From an uncultured Clostridium sp. (GTDB lineage: Bacteria; Bacillota; Clostridia; Clostridiales; Clostridiaceae), in contig CAKVNP010000017.1 of assembly GCA_934777095.1 (NCBI GenBank), forward strand, positions 1 through 13,636: a DNA stretch of 13,636 nucleotides, read 5' to 3'. The translations under genes and the position numbers were made by a program. Of this stretch, positions 1 to 6,977 are shown piece after piece; the stretch's first letter is position 1, and the number at the start of each line of letters is the position of its first letter. The notes under the pieces are model-generated. The model did no database searches and was not told where the DNA came from. It saw nothing but the letters and a program-made list of their open reading frames with translations.

Positions 1-1
1 C

Positions 2-274
2 TATATAGCAAAGCTATTTAAAGCTAACAAGAAAATCTATGTAAAAGTACATATGATAATAGGTTCGATATCAATTATAGCTATGATACTAGCGTTAATA
101 ACTAAAATAGGACAAGCAGATTTTATAAAATATATAGGATTTACAACTATAATGATAGCAATAGGCGTAACTGGAGCTATTATGAAAAAGAATTACAAGC
201 TATATAGAATACTTCATGTAGTATTTACAATTTCCTTCTTTATCTATCTTCCGGTAGCTATAAAGTTTATGTAA
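2..274 (+). CDS. C-terminal part of a small multi-pass membrane protein, function unknown
   Basis: The reading frame is open from the left edge, so the start codon lies outside the window; the methionine at 53 is probably internal. The 90 visible residues contain about three hydrophobic helices, near residues 18-34, 45-58 and 71-88, separated by short lysine-rich loops. One histidine sits at the start of the first helix (residue 17) and another at the start of the last one (in RILHVV). Paired histidines at helix ends recall haem-ligating cytochrome b561-like membrane proteins, but that is only a resemblance and no family signature is clear. A hairpin and then a strong terminator follow the stop codon, so this is probably the last gene of its transcript. 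Confidence 0.6.
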   Translation, partial: YIAKLFKANKKIYVKVHMIIGSISIIAMILALITKIGQADFIKYIGFTTIMIAIGVTGAIMKKNYKLYRILHVVFTISFFIYLPVAIKFM

Positions 275-310
275 ATATATGTGTACAGAACTCTAAGAAG
301 CTGTTATAAA

Positions 311-335
311 AAATTGTTGTTATTAACAACAATTT
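311..335. other. Perfect 11-bp hairpin after the membrane protein
   Basis: AAATTGTTGTT at 311-321 pairs exactly with AACAACAATTT at 325-335 around a 3-nt loop. No T-run follows and GC content is low, so it is more likely an mRNA 3'-end stabilising hairpin or a weak terminator than a strong one. Confidence 0.45.
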
Positions 336-370
336 AGGTATCTCAATAATAATATATTTAGTATTAGAGT

Positions 371-406
371 AAAAAGAGGATTCGTATTTGAATCCTCTTT
401 TTATTT
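371..406. terminator. Strong bidirectional rho-independent terminator
   Basis: AAAAAGAGGATTC (371-383) pairs perfectly over 13 bp with GAATCCTCTTTTT (390-402) around a 6-nt loop. The stem has an A-run on its left and a T-run on its right, so it can terminate transcripts from both directions. It closes the upstream membrane-protein transcript and also lies immediately downstream of the minus-strand ORF remnant at 401-511. Confidence 0.8.
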
Positions 407-511
407 ATAAAGTTTGTCAACATGCCCAATCTTCGTTAATCTATAACCAGCAGTGTAGTAGAAATAATCATTCTCTTTGCGCCAGTAACTATCCTCTAAT
501 CTTTGCCACAC
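401..511 (-). pseudogene. Possible 36-codon minus-strand ORF or gene remnant
   Basis: Read on the minus strand from a GTG at 511 to a TAA at 401, this frame gives 36 residues unusually rich in aromatic and charged amino acids (two Trp, six Tyr, one Phe), including YWRKENDYFYYTAGYR and a C-terminal KIGHVDKLYK. That composition looks protein-like rather than like random AT-rich DNA. The frame is stopped by a TAG at 518-520, nine bases upstream of the GTG, and no ribosome site precedes that GTG. It is therefore either a degraded C-terminus of a longer gene or a very small gene with an unseen start. It ends at the bidirectional terminator. I do not recognise the family. The overlapping plus-strand frame at 388-597 looks less plausible. 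Confidence 0.33.
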
Positions 512-590
512 TAATAGCTAGAATGGCTATAGTAGCAACCACTACGTTATTAACTTTACCACATGCAATTAAACTCTACCTTAGGTACTC

Positions 591-700
591 CACTTAAGTG
601 AGGAAGGTATAATCCTCACTTAACATTCATTTTGCTCAGCAAACATTCACTTGCCCCAGGGCAACATTCACTTTTCGGAGAAATCATTCACTTCCGCCGC
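591..700. repeat. Tandem array of short hairpins separated by a CATTCACTT motif
   Basis: ACATTCA(C/T)TT-like motifs recur about every 20-21 bp, starting near 624, 643, 665 and 685. Small dyads sit between them: TTTGC/GCAAA at 631-643, TTGCCC/GGGCAA at 651-664 and TTTC/GAAA at 673-683. To their left is a longer stem, TTAAGTGAGGA (594-604) with TCCTCACTTAA (613-623). It overlaps the palindrome CACTTAAGTG (591-600), so two alternative folds are possible. The array sits between the terminator at 371-406 and the ATPase gene. On the minus strand it would lie directly upstream of the small ORF at 401-511. It could be a multi-copy extragenic repeat or part of a structured RNA. Confidence 0.6.
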
Positions 701-724
701 AAAAATAAGAGAAATGAAATAATA

Positions 725-756
725 TTTAGATAAAAAGCAAATACTGAGAATATAAT
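725..756 (+). promoter_or_regulatory. Candidate promoter of the P-type ATPase gene
   Basis: A perfect TATAAT lies at 751-756, 32 bp before the TTG start. The -35 is poor: TAGATA at 728-733 gives a 17-bp spacer but matches the consensus weakly. The ribosome site AGAAAGGCGG (771-780) follows with 8 nt to the start codon. Confidence 0.4.
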
Positions 757-788
757 AAACTAATTAAAGAAGAAAGGCGGAAATTAAA

Positions 789-3407
789 TTGTTTTACCGT
801 AAACAAATAACACAAGTTTTTAAAGATGTACAAAGTAGCGAAAATGGATTAACTTCAAAAGAAGCTCAAGATAGATTAAAAAGAGATGGATACAATGAAT
901 TAACAGAAGGAAATAAGACACCTTTATGGAAGATGTTTTTAGAAAACTTCCAAGATCCATTGGTAATAATCCTAATAGTTGCAGCAATAGTGCAGATATT
1001 TCTGGGAGAGTGGGTTGAATCAGTAATAATAATTATTGTTGTAATACTAAATGCAATTTTGGGAGTAACTCAGGCAAGGAAAGCTGAAAGTTCATTAGAT
1101 AGCTTAAAGCAGCTATCAGCGCCGAATGCAAAAGTAGTAAGAGATGGGAAGAAAGTAACTATTCCAGTACGGGAACTAGTGGTAGGCGATATAGTATTGC
1201 TAGAAGCAGGTGATTATATTCCTGCTGATGGCCGTCTTATTGAAGCACAAAGCTTAAAAGTAGTTGAGGGAATGCTTACTGGTGAATCAGAAGCTGTCTT
1301 AAAGCACTCAGATACCATTGCAGAGGAAGTTGTTCTAGGGGATAGAAGGAATATGGTATATAGTGGAGCAACTGTAGTTTATGGAAGAGGAAAATTAGTT
1401 ATAACTGCTATAGGAATGAATACTGAAGTTGGAAAAGTAGCAACATTACTAGAATCAGCAGGAAATAAGCAGACACCACTTCAAATTAAGTTAGATGACT
1501 TTGGTAAGAGGCTTGGAATGGTAATTATGGTATTAGCAGCTATTATATTTGCCATACAAGTATATAGAGGATATAGAGCAGGAGGCACATTAAAGACATT
1601 AATTTTTGATTCATTTATGTTTGCCATAGCTGTTGCAGTTGCTGCAATACCAGAAGCTTTATCATCTATAGTAACTATTGTATTATCCATGGGAACTAAA
1701 GATATGGCTAAAAAGCAAGCGATAATAAGGAAGCTGCCAGCAGTAGAAACGTTAGGCTCTACAAGCATAATCTGTACTGATAAAACTGGTACCTTGACGC
1801 AGAATAAAATGACTGTAGTAGATTTCTTTATGTATGGTGTAGAGAAAGAACATATAGCTCCAGAAACAACCATAGAAAGCCAGGAAGGGGCAATAAACTT
1901 AAGCTCGACTCTTTGTAATGATTCAGATATAGCAGAAACAGGCGTGGAAATAGGTGATCCTACTGAAGTTGCCTTTTTAAGGTATGCAGAAAAGAGAAGC
2001 ATAGATTATAAGGAAGTAAGGGAAAAGTATGATAGATTAAATGAAATACCATTTGATTCTGATAGAAAGCTTATGTCTACAGTAAATTCGATAGCTGGTA
2101 ATGCAATAATGTTTACTAAGGGCGCACCAGATATTGTTTTTGCCAGATGTACTAAGGCATTAAATGATGGAGCAGAAGTAGATATCAGCCAGGAAATAAT
2201 AGATAAATATAGAAAGGTAAATGAAGAATTTTCTAATAGGGCATTAAGGGTATTAGCTTTTGCCATTAAAGATGTGCCAGATGAAGGTTTTGTACCTTGT
2301 TTAGAAGATGAAGTAGATATGACCTTGGTAGGCCTTATGGCAATGATTGATCCGCCAAGGGAAGAAGTATTTGGCGCTGTAAAGGAAGCAATTAGAGCTG
2401 GGATAAAAACCATAATGATTACAGGTGACCATAAGGCTACAGCAGCAGCCATAGCAAAGGAATTAGGCATTATGAAGGAAGGAGATAAAGCACTTACTGG
2501 GCAGGAGCTAGATGCTTTATCAGAAGAAGAATTAGATCTTCAGCTTGAACATATACCTGTATATGCAAGAGTATCTCCAGAAAATAAGATAAGGATAGTA
2601 AAAGCATGGCAGAAGAAAGGTAAAATAACTGCCATGACAGGTGATGGAGTAAATGATGCGCCAGCACTTAAACAGGCTAATATAGGTATTAGTATGGGTA
2701 GTGGAACTGATGTGGCAAAAGATGCATCAGCAATGGTTCTTACTGATGATAATTTTGCAACAATTGTTAATGCAATTGAAATAGGAAGAACTGTATATAG
2801 CAATATTAAAAAATCAATTACTTACCTTTTTGCAGGAAATTTAGCTGGAATAATAGCTATAATGTTTGCTGTAATAGTAGGATGGAATAATCCATTTACA
2901 GCATTACAATTGCTATTTATTAATTTAATAAATGATTCACTACCAGCTATTGCTTTAGGTTTTGAAAAAGCAGAAGATAATATAATGGATAAACCTCCTA
3001 GAGATGTAAATGAAGGTATTTTACAGGGAGGAACATGGCAGACTATTTTGATAAGAGGAATAATTATTGGAGTAGTAGTTATTTTATCACAATATATTGG
3101 AAATAGAACTTCGCCAGTTTTAGGAGCTGCCATGGCATTTTCTACAATAACGTTAGCGAGAATTTTTCAAACAATTTCAGCTAGATCTGATCAGAATTCA
3201 ATCTTTAAACTTGGTCTTTTTAAAAATATGTATGTTATCGGGGCTATAGTAATATGTTTAATAATATATTCATTAGTGTTGCTTCCAGGATTAAGAGATA
3301 TCTTTGATATTCCTAATACATTCAAGATGACACAGATTGGTATATGCGTATTATTAGCATTAATTTCAACAACATTAATGGAAATTAGTAAAATATTTAA
3401 AAAATAA
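789..3407 (+). CDS. Calcium-type (P2) cation-transporting P-type ATPase
   Basis: This is an 872-residue P-type ATPase, a normal length for bacterial Ca2+-ATPases of the SERCA/PMCA-like group. It would use ATP to export Ca2+ (possibly Mn2+) across the cytoplasmic membrane. Visible landmarks are an N-terminal cation-ATPase domain, membrane helices near 58-72 and 78-94, the actuator TGES at 164-167, the M4 ion motif PEAL at 288-291 and the phosphorylated aspartate D331 in DKTGTLT. They continue with the nucleotide-binding KGAP at 444-447, the hinge TGDGVND at 617-623, the M6 motif NLINDS at 712-717 and a C-terminal block of helices. No N-terminal metal-binding CXXC is present, which argues against a copper or cadmium pump. 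The start is TTG at 789, supported by GGCGG 8 nt upstream; no ATG fits better. Substrate is inferred from family motifs and not proven. Confidence 0.9.
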   Translation: MFYRKQITQVFKDVQSSENGLTSKEAQDRLKRDGYNELTEGNKTPLWKMFLENFQDPLVIILIVAAIVQIFLGEWVESVIIIIVVILNAILGVTQARKAESSLDSLKQLSAPNAKVVRDGKKVTIPVRELVVGDIVLLEAGDYIPADGRLIEAQSLKVVEGMLTGESEAVLKHSDTIAEEVVLGDRRNMVYSGATVVYGRGKLVITAIGMNTEVGKVATLLESAGNKQTPLQIKLDDFGKRLGMVIMVLAAIIFAIQVYRGYRAGGTLKTLIFDSFMFAIAVAVAAIPEALSSIVTIVLSMGTKDMAKKQAIIRKLPAVETLGSTSIICTDKTGTLTQNKMTVVDFFMYGVEKEHIAPETTIESQEGAINLSSTLCNDSDIAETGVEIGDPTEVAFLRYAEKRSIDYKEVREKYDRLNEIPFDSDRKLMSTVNSIAGNAIMFTKGAPDIVFARCTKALNDGAEVDISQEIIDKYRKVNEEFSNRALRVLAFAIKDVPDEGFVPCLEDEVDMTLVGLMAMIDPPREEVFGAVKEAIRAGIKTIMITGDHKATAAAIAKELGIMKEGDKALTGQELDALSEEELDLQLEHIPVYARVSPENKIRIVKAWQKKGKITAMTGDGVNDAPALKQANIGISMGSGTDVAKDASAMVLTDDNFATIVNAIEIGRTVYSNIKKSITYLFAGNLAGIIAIMFAVIVGWNNPFTALQLLFINLINDSLPAIALGFEKAEDNIMDKPPRDVNEGILQGGTWQTILIRGIIIGVVVILSQYIGNRTSPVLGAAMAFSTITLARIFQTISARSDQNSIFKLGLFKNMYVIGAIVICLIIYSLVLLPGLRDIFDIPNTFKMTQIGICVLLALISTTLMEISKIFKK

Positions 3408-3418
3408 AATACTTCAAG

Positions 3419-3519
3419 TAGATTATGGTAAATATTATAGTGAAATGTAAATAAATATATTATTTACAATATTAAAATCTTTAAAAAATAAATTATTTTA
3501 TCTTATTTACCATAATCTA
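3419..3519. repeat. 16-bp perfect inverted repeat enclosing AT-rich DNA with an inner hairpin
   Basis: TAGATTATGGTAAATA at 3419-3434 is the exact reverse complement of TATTTACCATAATCTA at 3504-3519, separated by 69 bp. Inside, TGTAAATAA (3446-3454) pairs with TTATTTACA (3460-3468). As RNA this gives a long stem about 12 bp after the ATPase stop codon and could end or stabilise that transcript. It also has the size and shape of a very small inverted-repeat element, but I see no flanking target duplication. The remainder of 3408-3665 is AT-rich with nothing I can name, apart from the glycosyltransferase ribosome site near its end. Confidence 0.55.
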
Positions 3520-3665
3520 TAAAATTAGTTAGCAACTGTCTTGTAATCTTTGGCATTATAATTAAAATGATATTTAGAGAAATAAATATTTTGTAATAAT
3601 CATTAGTTATAGAATGAGAAAATTATAGTATTGTTTTATTTAATGGTGAGAAGAGAGGGGCTAAT

Positions 3666-5573
3666 ATGTATTTAATTATTTCTATTATTTTATTGATATG
3701 TACATATACTATATCTAAAATTGAGCCGAAATATAGAAAAATCTTAATAATAAGTAATAGTATTGTGTCGTTAGTTTACATAATGTGGCGTATAACAACG
3801 CTATCTTATTATTCAGTCTTAAGCTTTATATTGAGTGTTGCATTATTGATTGCTGAAATTCTAGGATTAATGCAGCTCTTTACATTTCAGTACTTATTTA
3901 TGAAGAAATATCAAGTAGAAATTAAGACATTAAATGATTTTGGCAATAAAGATCTGCCTAATGTAGATATCTTAATCTGCACATATAATGAGGGCGTAAA
4001 TCTATTGGAAAAGACAATAGCGGCAGCTAAAAATATGACTTATCCAGTAGAAAAAATGAAAATATATGTATGTGATGATGGCAGAAGAAATGAAGTAAAA
4101 GCATTATGTAAGGATTATAATGTTGGATATATTACAAGAGATAGTAATGAAGGGGCAAAAGCTGGTAATATAAATAATGCCTTAACAAAAACAACTGGTG
4201 AATTATTTGCTGTGCTAGATGCTGATATGCTTCCGAAGAAGAATTTTTTGGAAAGAACAATAGGATATTTCATCGATGAAAATGTAGCATTTATTCAAAC
4301 GCCCCAAGTCTATTATAATCAAGACATGTATCAGTATAATTTGAAGAGAAAGGTTCCAAATGAGCAGGATTTCTTTATGAGGGATATTCAAGATGCAAGA
4401 GCTTCAATTAATGCTGTTCTTCATGTTGGGACAAATGCAATTTTTAGAAAAAGATGTGTTTTAGAAATTGGAGGTTATCCAACTAGTTCAATAACAGAAG
4501 ATATGGCAGTGGGAATGTTATTGCAGGAAAAGAAATTCAGGACTATTTTTATAAATGAAGTTTTAGTATTAGGATTAAGTGCAAGTACATTTACTGATCT
4601 TGTGCAACAGAGAGATAGATGGTGTAGGGGAAATATTCAAGTTATCAGGGAATATAATCCTTTATTTAGAAAAGGATTAACCATAGGCCAGAAGATAGCA
4701 TATTTTGATGGTGTTTTATACTGGTTTTCCAGCATTCAGAAGATGATTTATGTAATAAGTCCATTAATATATTTGCTTTTTGCAATTATAATTATAAATA
4801 CAACCATGGATAAATTAATATTATATTATGTACCATTTATTTTAGGACAATTATTGATTTTTAGTGCAATATCTCCAAAAACAAGAAATATTAAATGGGC
4901 ACATTTTTATGAAATTGCTATGGCACCACATATTACATTTTCAGTAATCAAAGAAATATTTATGCTAAAAATTAAGTTTAATGTTACACCAAAAGAGCAG
5001 ACTTATGAAAAAGCTCATTTTCAGGCAAGAATAGTAATGCCTCATATAGTATTAGCGGCATTAACAATTTTAAGCTGGATTATTGGTACTATATATTTAA
5101 AAGAGAATAAAATAGATTTAGAGGCATATTTGATAAATATATTCTGGAGTGCATATAACTTTATTGGAATAATAATTGCTTTAAGAGTTGCTTATCAAAA
5201 ACCTATGTTTAGGGTAACAGAGAGGGTAAAAGTAAATAAAAATAATAAAGCAGAAATATATAAGGATAAATCTAAAATAGTAAAAGGTACAATAAAGAAT
5301 ATCTCCGAAAGGGGAATAGGCATATATACTGATAATCCGGATTATTTTAAGATTAACGATAAAGTTCAAATTAAGTTTTGGGACAAGGACAATGAACTCT
5401 TATTATCAGCAGAGGTAAAAAGAAAACATAAAAGCCTTTTAGGATTAGAATTTAATAGATTATCACCTACAGAAATGCAAAATATAATATCAATATACAT
5501 AGATAATTTAGCTCCATATTATGATGTGAAAAGGCAGCAGGCATATATCTATAAAGATGAAAAAAAGTCATAG
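3666..5573 (+). CDS. BcsA-like family 2 glycosyltransferase with C-terminal PilZ domain
   Basis: The 635-residue membrane protein is built like a cellulose-synthase catalytic subunit. Two or three helices occupy residues 1-75, and the cytosolic GT2 domain spans about 93-325. It carries DDG (137-139), DAD (185-187), TED (277-279) and QRDRW (315-319, the QxxRW signature of processive synthases). Further helices follow at about 355-510. A PilZ domain then begins with RVTER (516-520, the RxxxR motif) and NISERG (545-550, the NxSxxG motif), the two elements that bind cyclic-di-GMP. The likely role is to polymerise and export a beta-linked polysaccharide from a UDP-sugar, switched on by cyclic-di-GMP. 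The sugar is not determined by the sequence. It starts at ATG 3666 after GAGAGGGG. No bcsB, bcsZ or other export partner is next to it, so calling it cellulose synthase would go too far. Confidence 0.88.
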   Translation: MYLIISIILLICTYTISKIEPKYRKILIISNSIVSLVYIMWRITTLSYYSVLSFILSVALLIAEILGLMQLFTFQYLFMKKYQVEIKTLNDFGNKDLPNVDILICTYNEGVNLLEKTIAAAKNMTYPVEKMKIYVCDDGRRNEVKALCKDYNVGYITRDSNEGAKAGNINNALTKTTGELFAVLDADMLPKKNFLERTIGYFIDENVAFIQTPQVYYNQDMYQYNLKRKVPNEQDFFMRDIQDARASINAVLHVGTNAIFRKRCVLEIGGYPTSSITEDMAVGMLLQEKKFRTIFINEVLVLGLSASTFTDLVQQRDRWCRGNIQVIREYNPLFRKGLTIGQKIAYFDGVLYWFSSIQKMIYVISPLIYLLFAIIIINTTMDKLILYYVPFILGQLLIFSAISPKTRNIKWAHFYEIAMAPHITFSVIKEIFMLKIKFNVTPKEQTYEKAHFQARIVMPHIVLAALTILSWIIGTIYLKENKIDLEAYLINIFWSAYNFIGIIIALRVAYQKPMFRVTERVKVNKNNKAEIYKDKSKIVKGTIKNISERGIGIYTDNPDYFKINDKVQIKFWDKDNELLLSAEVKRKHKSLLGLEFNRLSPTEMQNIISIYIDNLAPYYDVKRQQAYIYKDEKKS

Positions 5574-5643
5574 ACGGCTTAAGCTAGTAATTATGAACCT
5601 ATCCTAGATGTTTAGAATAAAATGCTAATAGGAAAGGATTTTG

Positions 5644-5811
5644 GTGAAGCCTATGGATAAAGATATCAATATTAGAGAATTATTGTTATTTAAAAAAGCA
5701 TCAAGGATATTAGATTATTTAAATGAAAAATACGATAAAGATAAATTGAAAAGAAGACCAGATATTTGTAAGGAAATTATAAAGAATTTTAAAGATGAAT
5801 TTATAATATAG
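5644..5811 (+). CDS. Small hypothetical protein (52-55 residues)
   Basis: A short frame lies 70 bp after the glycosyltransferase stop and directly before a terminator. The preferred start is GTG 5644, because AAGGA at 5634-5638 is 5 nt upstream; ATG 5653 would give 52 residues but has a 14-nt spacing. The product is soluble, lysine-rich and probably helical, starting MDKDINIRELLLFKK from the ATG, with a central DYLNEKYDKDKLKRR. It has no signal peptide or cysteine motif; one Cys is present. I do not recognise the family. Its position suggests co-transcription with the glycosyltransferase, which is inference only. Confidence 0.55.
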   Translation: MKPMDKDINIRELLLFKKASRILDYLNEKYDKDKLKRRPDICKEIIKNFKDEFII

Positions 5812-5815
5812 AATA

Positions 5816-5852
5816 AAGCAGCTTCAAATAATAGAAGCTGCTTATATTATTG
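5816..5852 (+). terminator. Rho-independent terminator after the glycosyltransferase/small-ORF unit
   Basis: AAGCAGCTTC (5816-5825) pairs over 10 bp with GAAGCTGCTT (5834-5843) around an 8-nt loop and is followed by a T-rich tail. It begins 5 bp after the stop codon of the small ORF. Confidence 0.75.
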
Positions 5853-5895
5853 TAAAAGATTACTTGTATATAAAATGAATAAAAATTATTATTAG

Positions 5896-6165
5896 TTATC
5901 CACAAAATGTGGATAAAAATAATTTTATAATAAATTGTAATAATACTATTGACACAATATATAAGGGAGAGGAAAATTAAATTAACAATATAGGGGGTAG
6001 TGTAGAATTTTATACATATATGTAGAATTGAAAAATATTAAAATTTAAGTTATCAACTAAGTTATCAACAAAATCAACACTATTGTGGATAACTTCTGTG
6101 GATAACTATAATAATTCTATATAAAATTGGCTTAATCTAGAAAAAACATCTACACCTGTGGATAA
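5896..6165. promoter_or_regulatory. DnaA-box cluster (five perfect boxes, two near-matches)
   Basis: The consensus TTATCCACA occurs exactly at 5896-5904 (+), 5908-5916 (-), 6084-6092 (-), 6097-6105 (-) and 6157-6165 (-). Near-matches are TTATCAACT at 6050-6058 (+) and TTATCAACA at 6062-6070 (+). The first pair is inverted with a 3-bp gap. The two plus near-matches start 12 bp apart and face the two minus boxes, which start 13 bp apart. The DNA between is very AT-rich. Such density is typical of replication origins and of DnaA-titrating or DnaA-reactivating loci. No dnaA or dnaN is visible here, so the main chromosomal origin is not shown. The cluster covers most of the 430-bp gap before sfsA and could also control that gene. 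Confidence 0.8.
5949..5977 (+). promoter_or_regulatory. Candidate promoter inside the DnaA-box region
   Basis: A perfect -35 TTGACA lies at 5949-5954. With a 17-bp spacer the -10 would be GAAAAT at 5972-5977, only 4 of 6 consensus bases. Transcription from it would run through the right-hand DnaA boxes to sfsA with a leader of about 260 nt. A second possible -10, TATAAT at 6193-6198, lies nearer sfsA but lacks a good -35. Confidence 0.28.
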
Positions 6166-6241
6166 GTATTATAAATAAAATCACATGATAAATATAATAA
6201 TTATCGATAAATGAAGAATAAAAAAGAATTAGGAGAGTAAT

Positions 6242-6943
6242 ATGAAATACAATAAAAAAATATACACAGCTGAATTTATCAATAGACCTAACAGATTTTA
6301 TGCAAATGTAGTGTTAGAAGGAAAAGAAATTAAGGTACATGTTCCTAATACAGGGAGATGCAGAGAACTTCTTATTCCAGGCTGTAATGTTTATTTAAGA
6401 GAGGAAAATAATCCGGCAAGGAAGACCCCCTTTGATTTGGTGGCTGTGAATAAAGGAGATAGAATTGTAAGTATAGATTCTCATATACCTAACAAGGTTG
6501 TTGAAGAAGCATTAATAAATGGAAAAATAGATAGTTTACAAAAATATAATATAGTTTTAAGAGAAAAGACCTTTGAAAAGAGCAGATTTGATTTTAAACT
6601 AAGTATAGAAGAGAATTTAGATGATGAATATTATTTAGAAGTAAAAGGTGTAACTTTAGAAGATAATAACCATGCTATGTTTCCTGATGCACCTACAGAT
6701 AGAGGAGTACGTCATTTAAAAGAGCTTGTAGAAGCTAAAAAAAGAGGTTACGGAGCCGGTGTATTATTCTTAATTCAAATGGATGGAGTAAAGAGCTTTT
6801 CACCTAATGATGAAAGAGATCCAAAATTCGGAGAAGCATTGAGATATGCATATAATAATGGAGTAGACATACTTGCTTATAACTGCAATGTTACAAATGA
6901 AGGTATAGAAATTAATGAAAAAATAAAAATAATTTTAGATTAA
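6242..6943 (+). CDS. sfsA: SfsA family protein (sugar fermentation stimulation protein)
   Basis: The 233-residue product has the normal SfsA length and its diagnostic motifs: HVPNTGR at 33-39 near the N-terminal OB-like fold, SRFDF at 114-118, EVKGVTLE at 133-140 and FPDAPTDRG at 147-155, followed by the conserved HLKEL. SfsA proteins are cytosolic. They were named from an E. coli maltose-metabolism phenotype, bind DNA in some reports, and have a C-terminal nuclease-like fold with acidic residues. The exact biochemical role is not established. The start is ATG 6242 with AGGAG at 6231-6235, 6 nt upstream. An AT-only stem (6944-6950 with 6953-6959) plus five T's follows the stop and may act as a weak terminator. 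The gene is preceded by the DnaA-box cluster, which is not a known SfsA hallmark. Confidence 0.93.
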   Translation: MKYNKKIYTAEFINRPNRFYANVVLEGKEIKVHVPNTGRCRELLIPGCNVYLREENNPARKTPFDLVAVNKGDRIVSIDSHIPNKVVEEALINGKIDSLQKYNIVLREKTFEKSRFDFKLSIEENLDDEYYLEVKGVTLEDNNHAMFPDAPTDRGVRHLKELVEAKKRGYGAGVLFLIQMDGVKSFSPNDERDPKFGEALRYAYNNGVDILAYNCNVTNEGIEINEKIKIILD

Positions 6944-6977
6944 TTAATATTTATATTAACTTTTTACGAGTTTTTTG

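Noticed and set aside
388..597. Plus-strand frame of 69 codons
   Set aside because: It begins inside the loop of the terminator, has no ribosome site, and overlaps a minus-strand frame that looks more protein-like.
616..687. Minus-strand 23-residue peptide (starts MISPKSECCPG)
   Set aside because: It is read through the hairpin array; its repeated SEC motif is explained by the roughly 21-bp DNA repeat, and the ribosome site is marginal.
591..700. CRISPR array
   Set aside because: The repeats are about 9-10 bp with 10-12 bp hairpin spacers, far too short, and no cas gene is present.
590..790. A yybP-ykoY manganese riboswitch before the cation pump
   Set aside because: Such leaders often precede cation ATPases, but the conserved aptamer sequences are not present here.
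1481..3133. Several minus-strand frames inside the ATPase gene
   Set aside because: They lie opposite a strongly supported gene, have no family motifs, and are shadows of its codon pattern.
5896..6165. Main chromosomal origin oriC
   Set aside because: The DnaA boxes would fit, but neither dnaA nor dnaN is present in the window, so only an origin-like cluster can be claimed.
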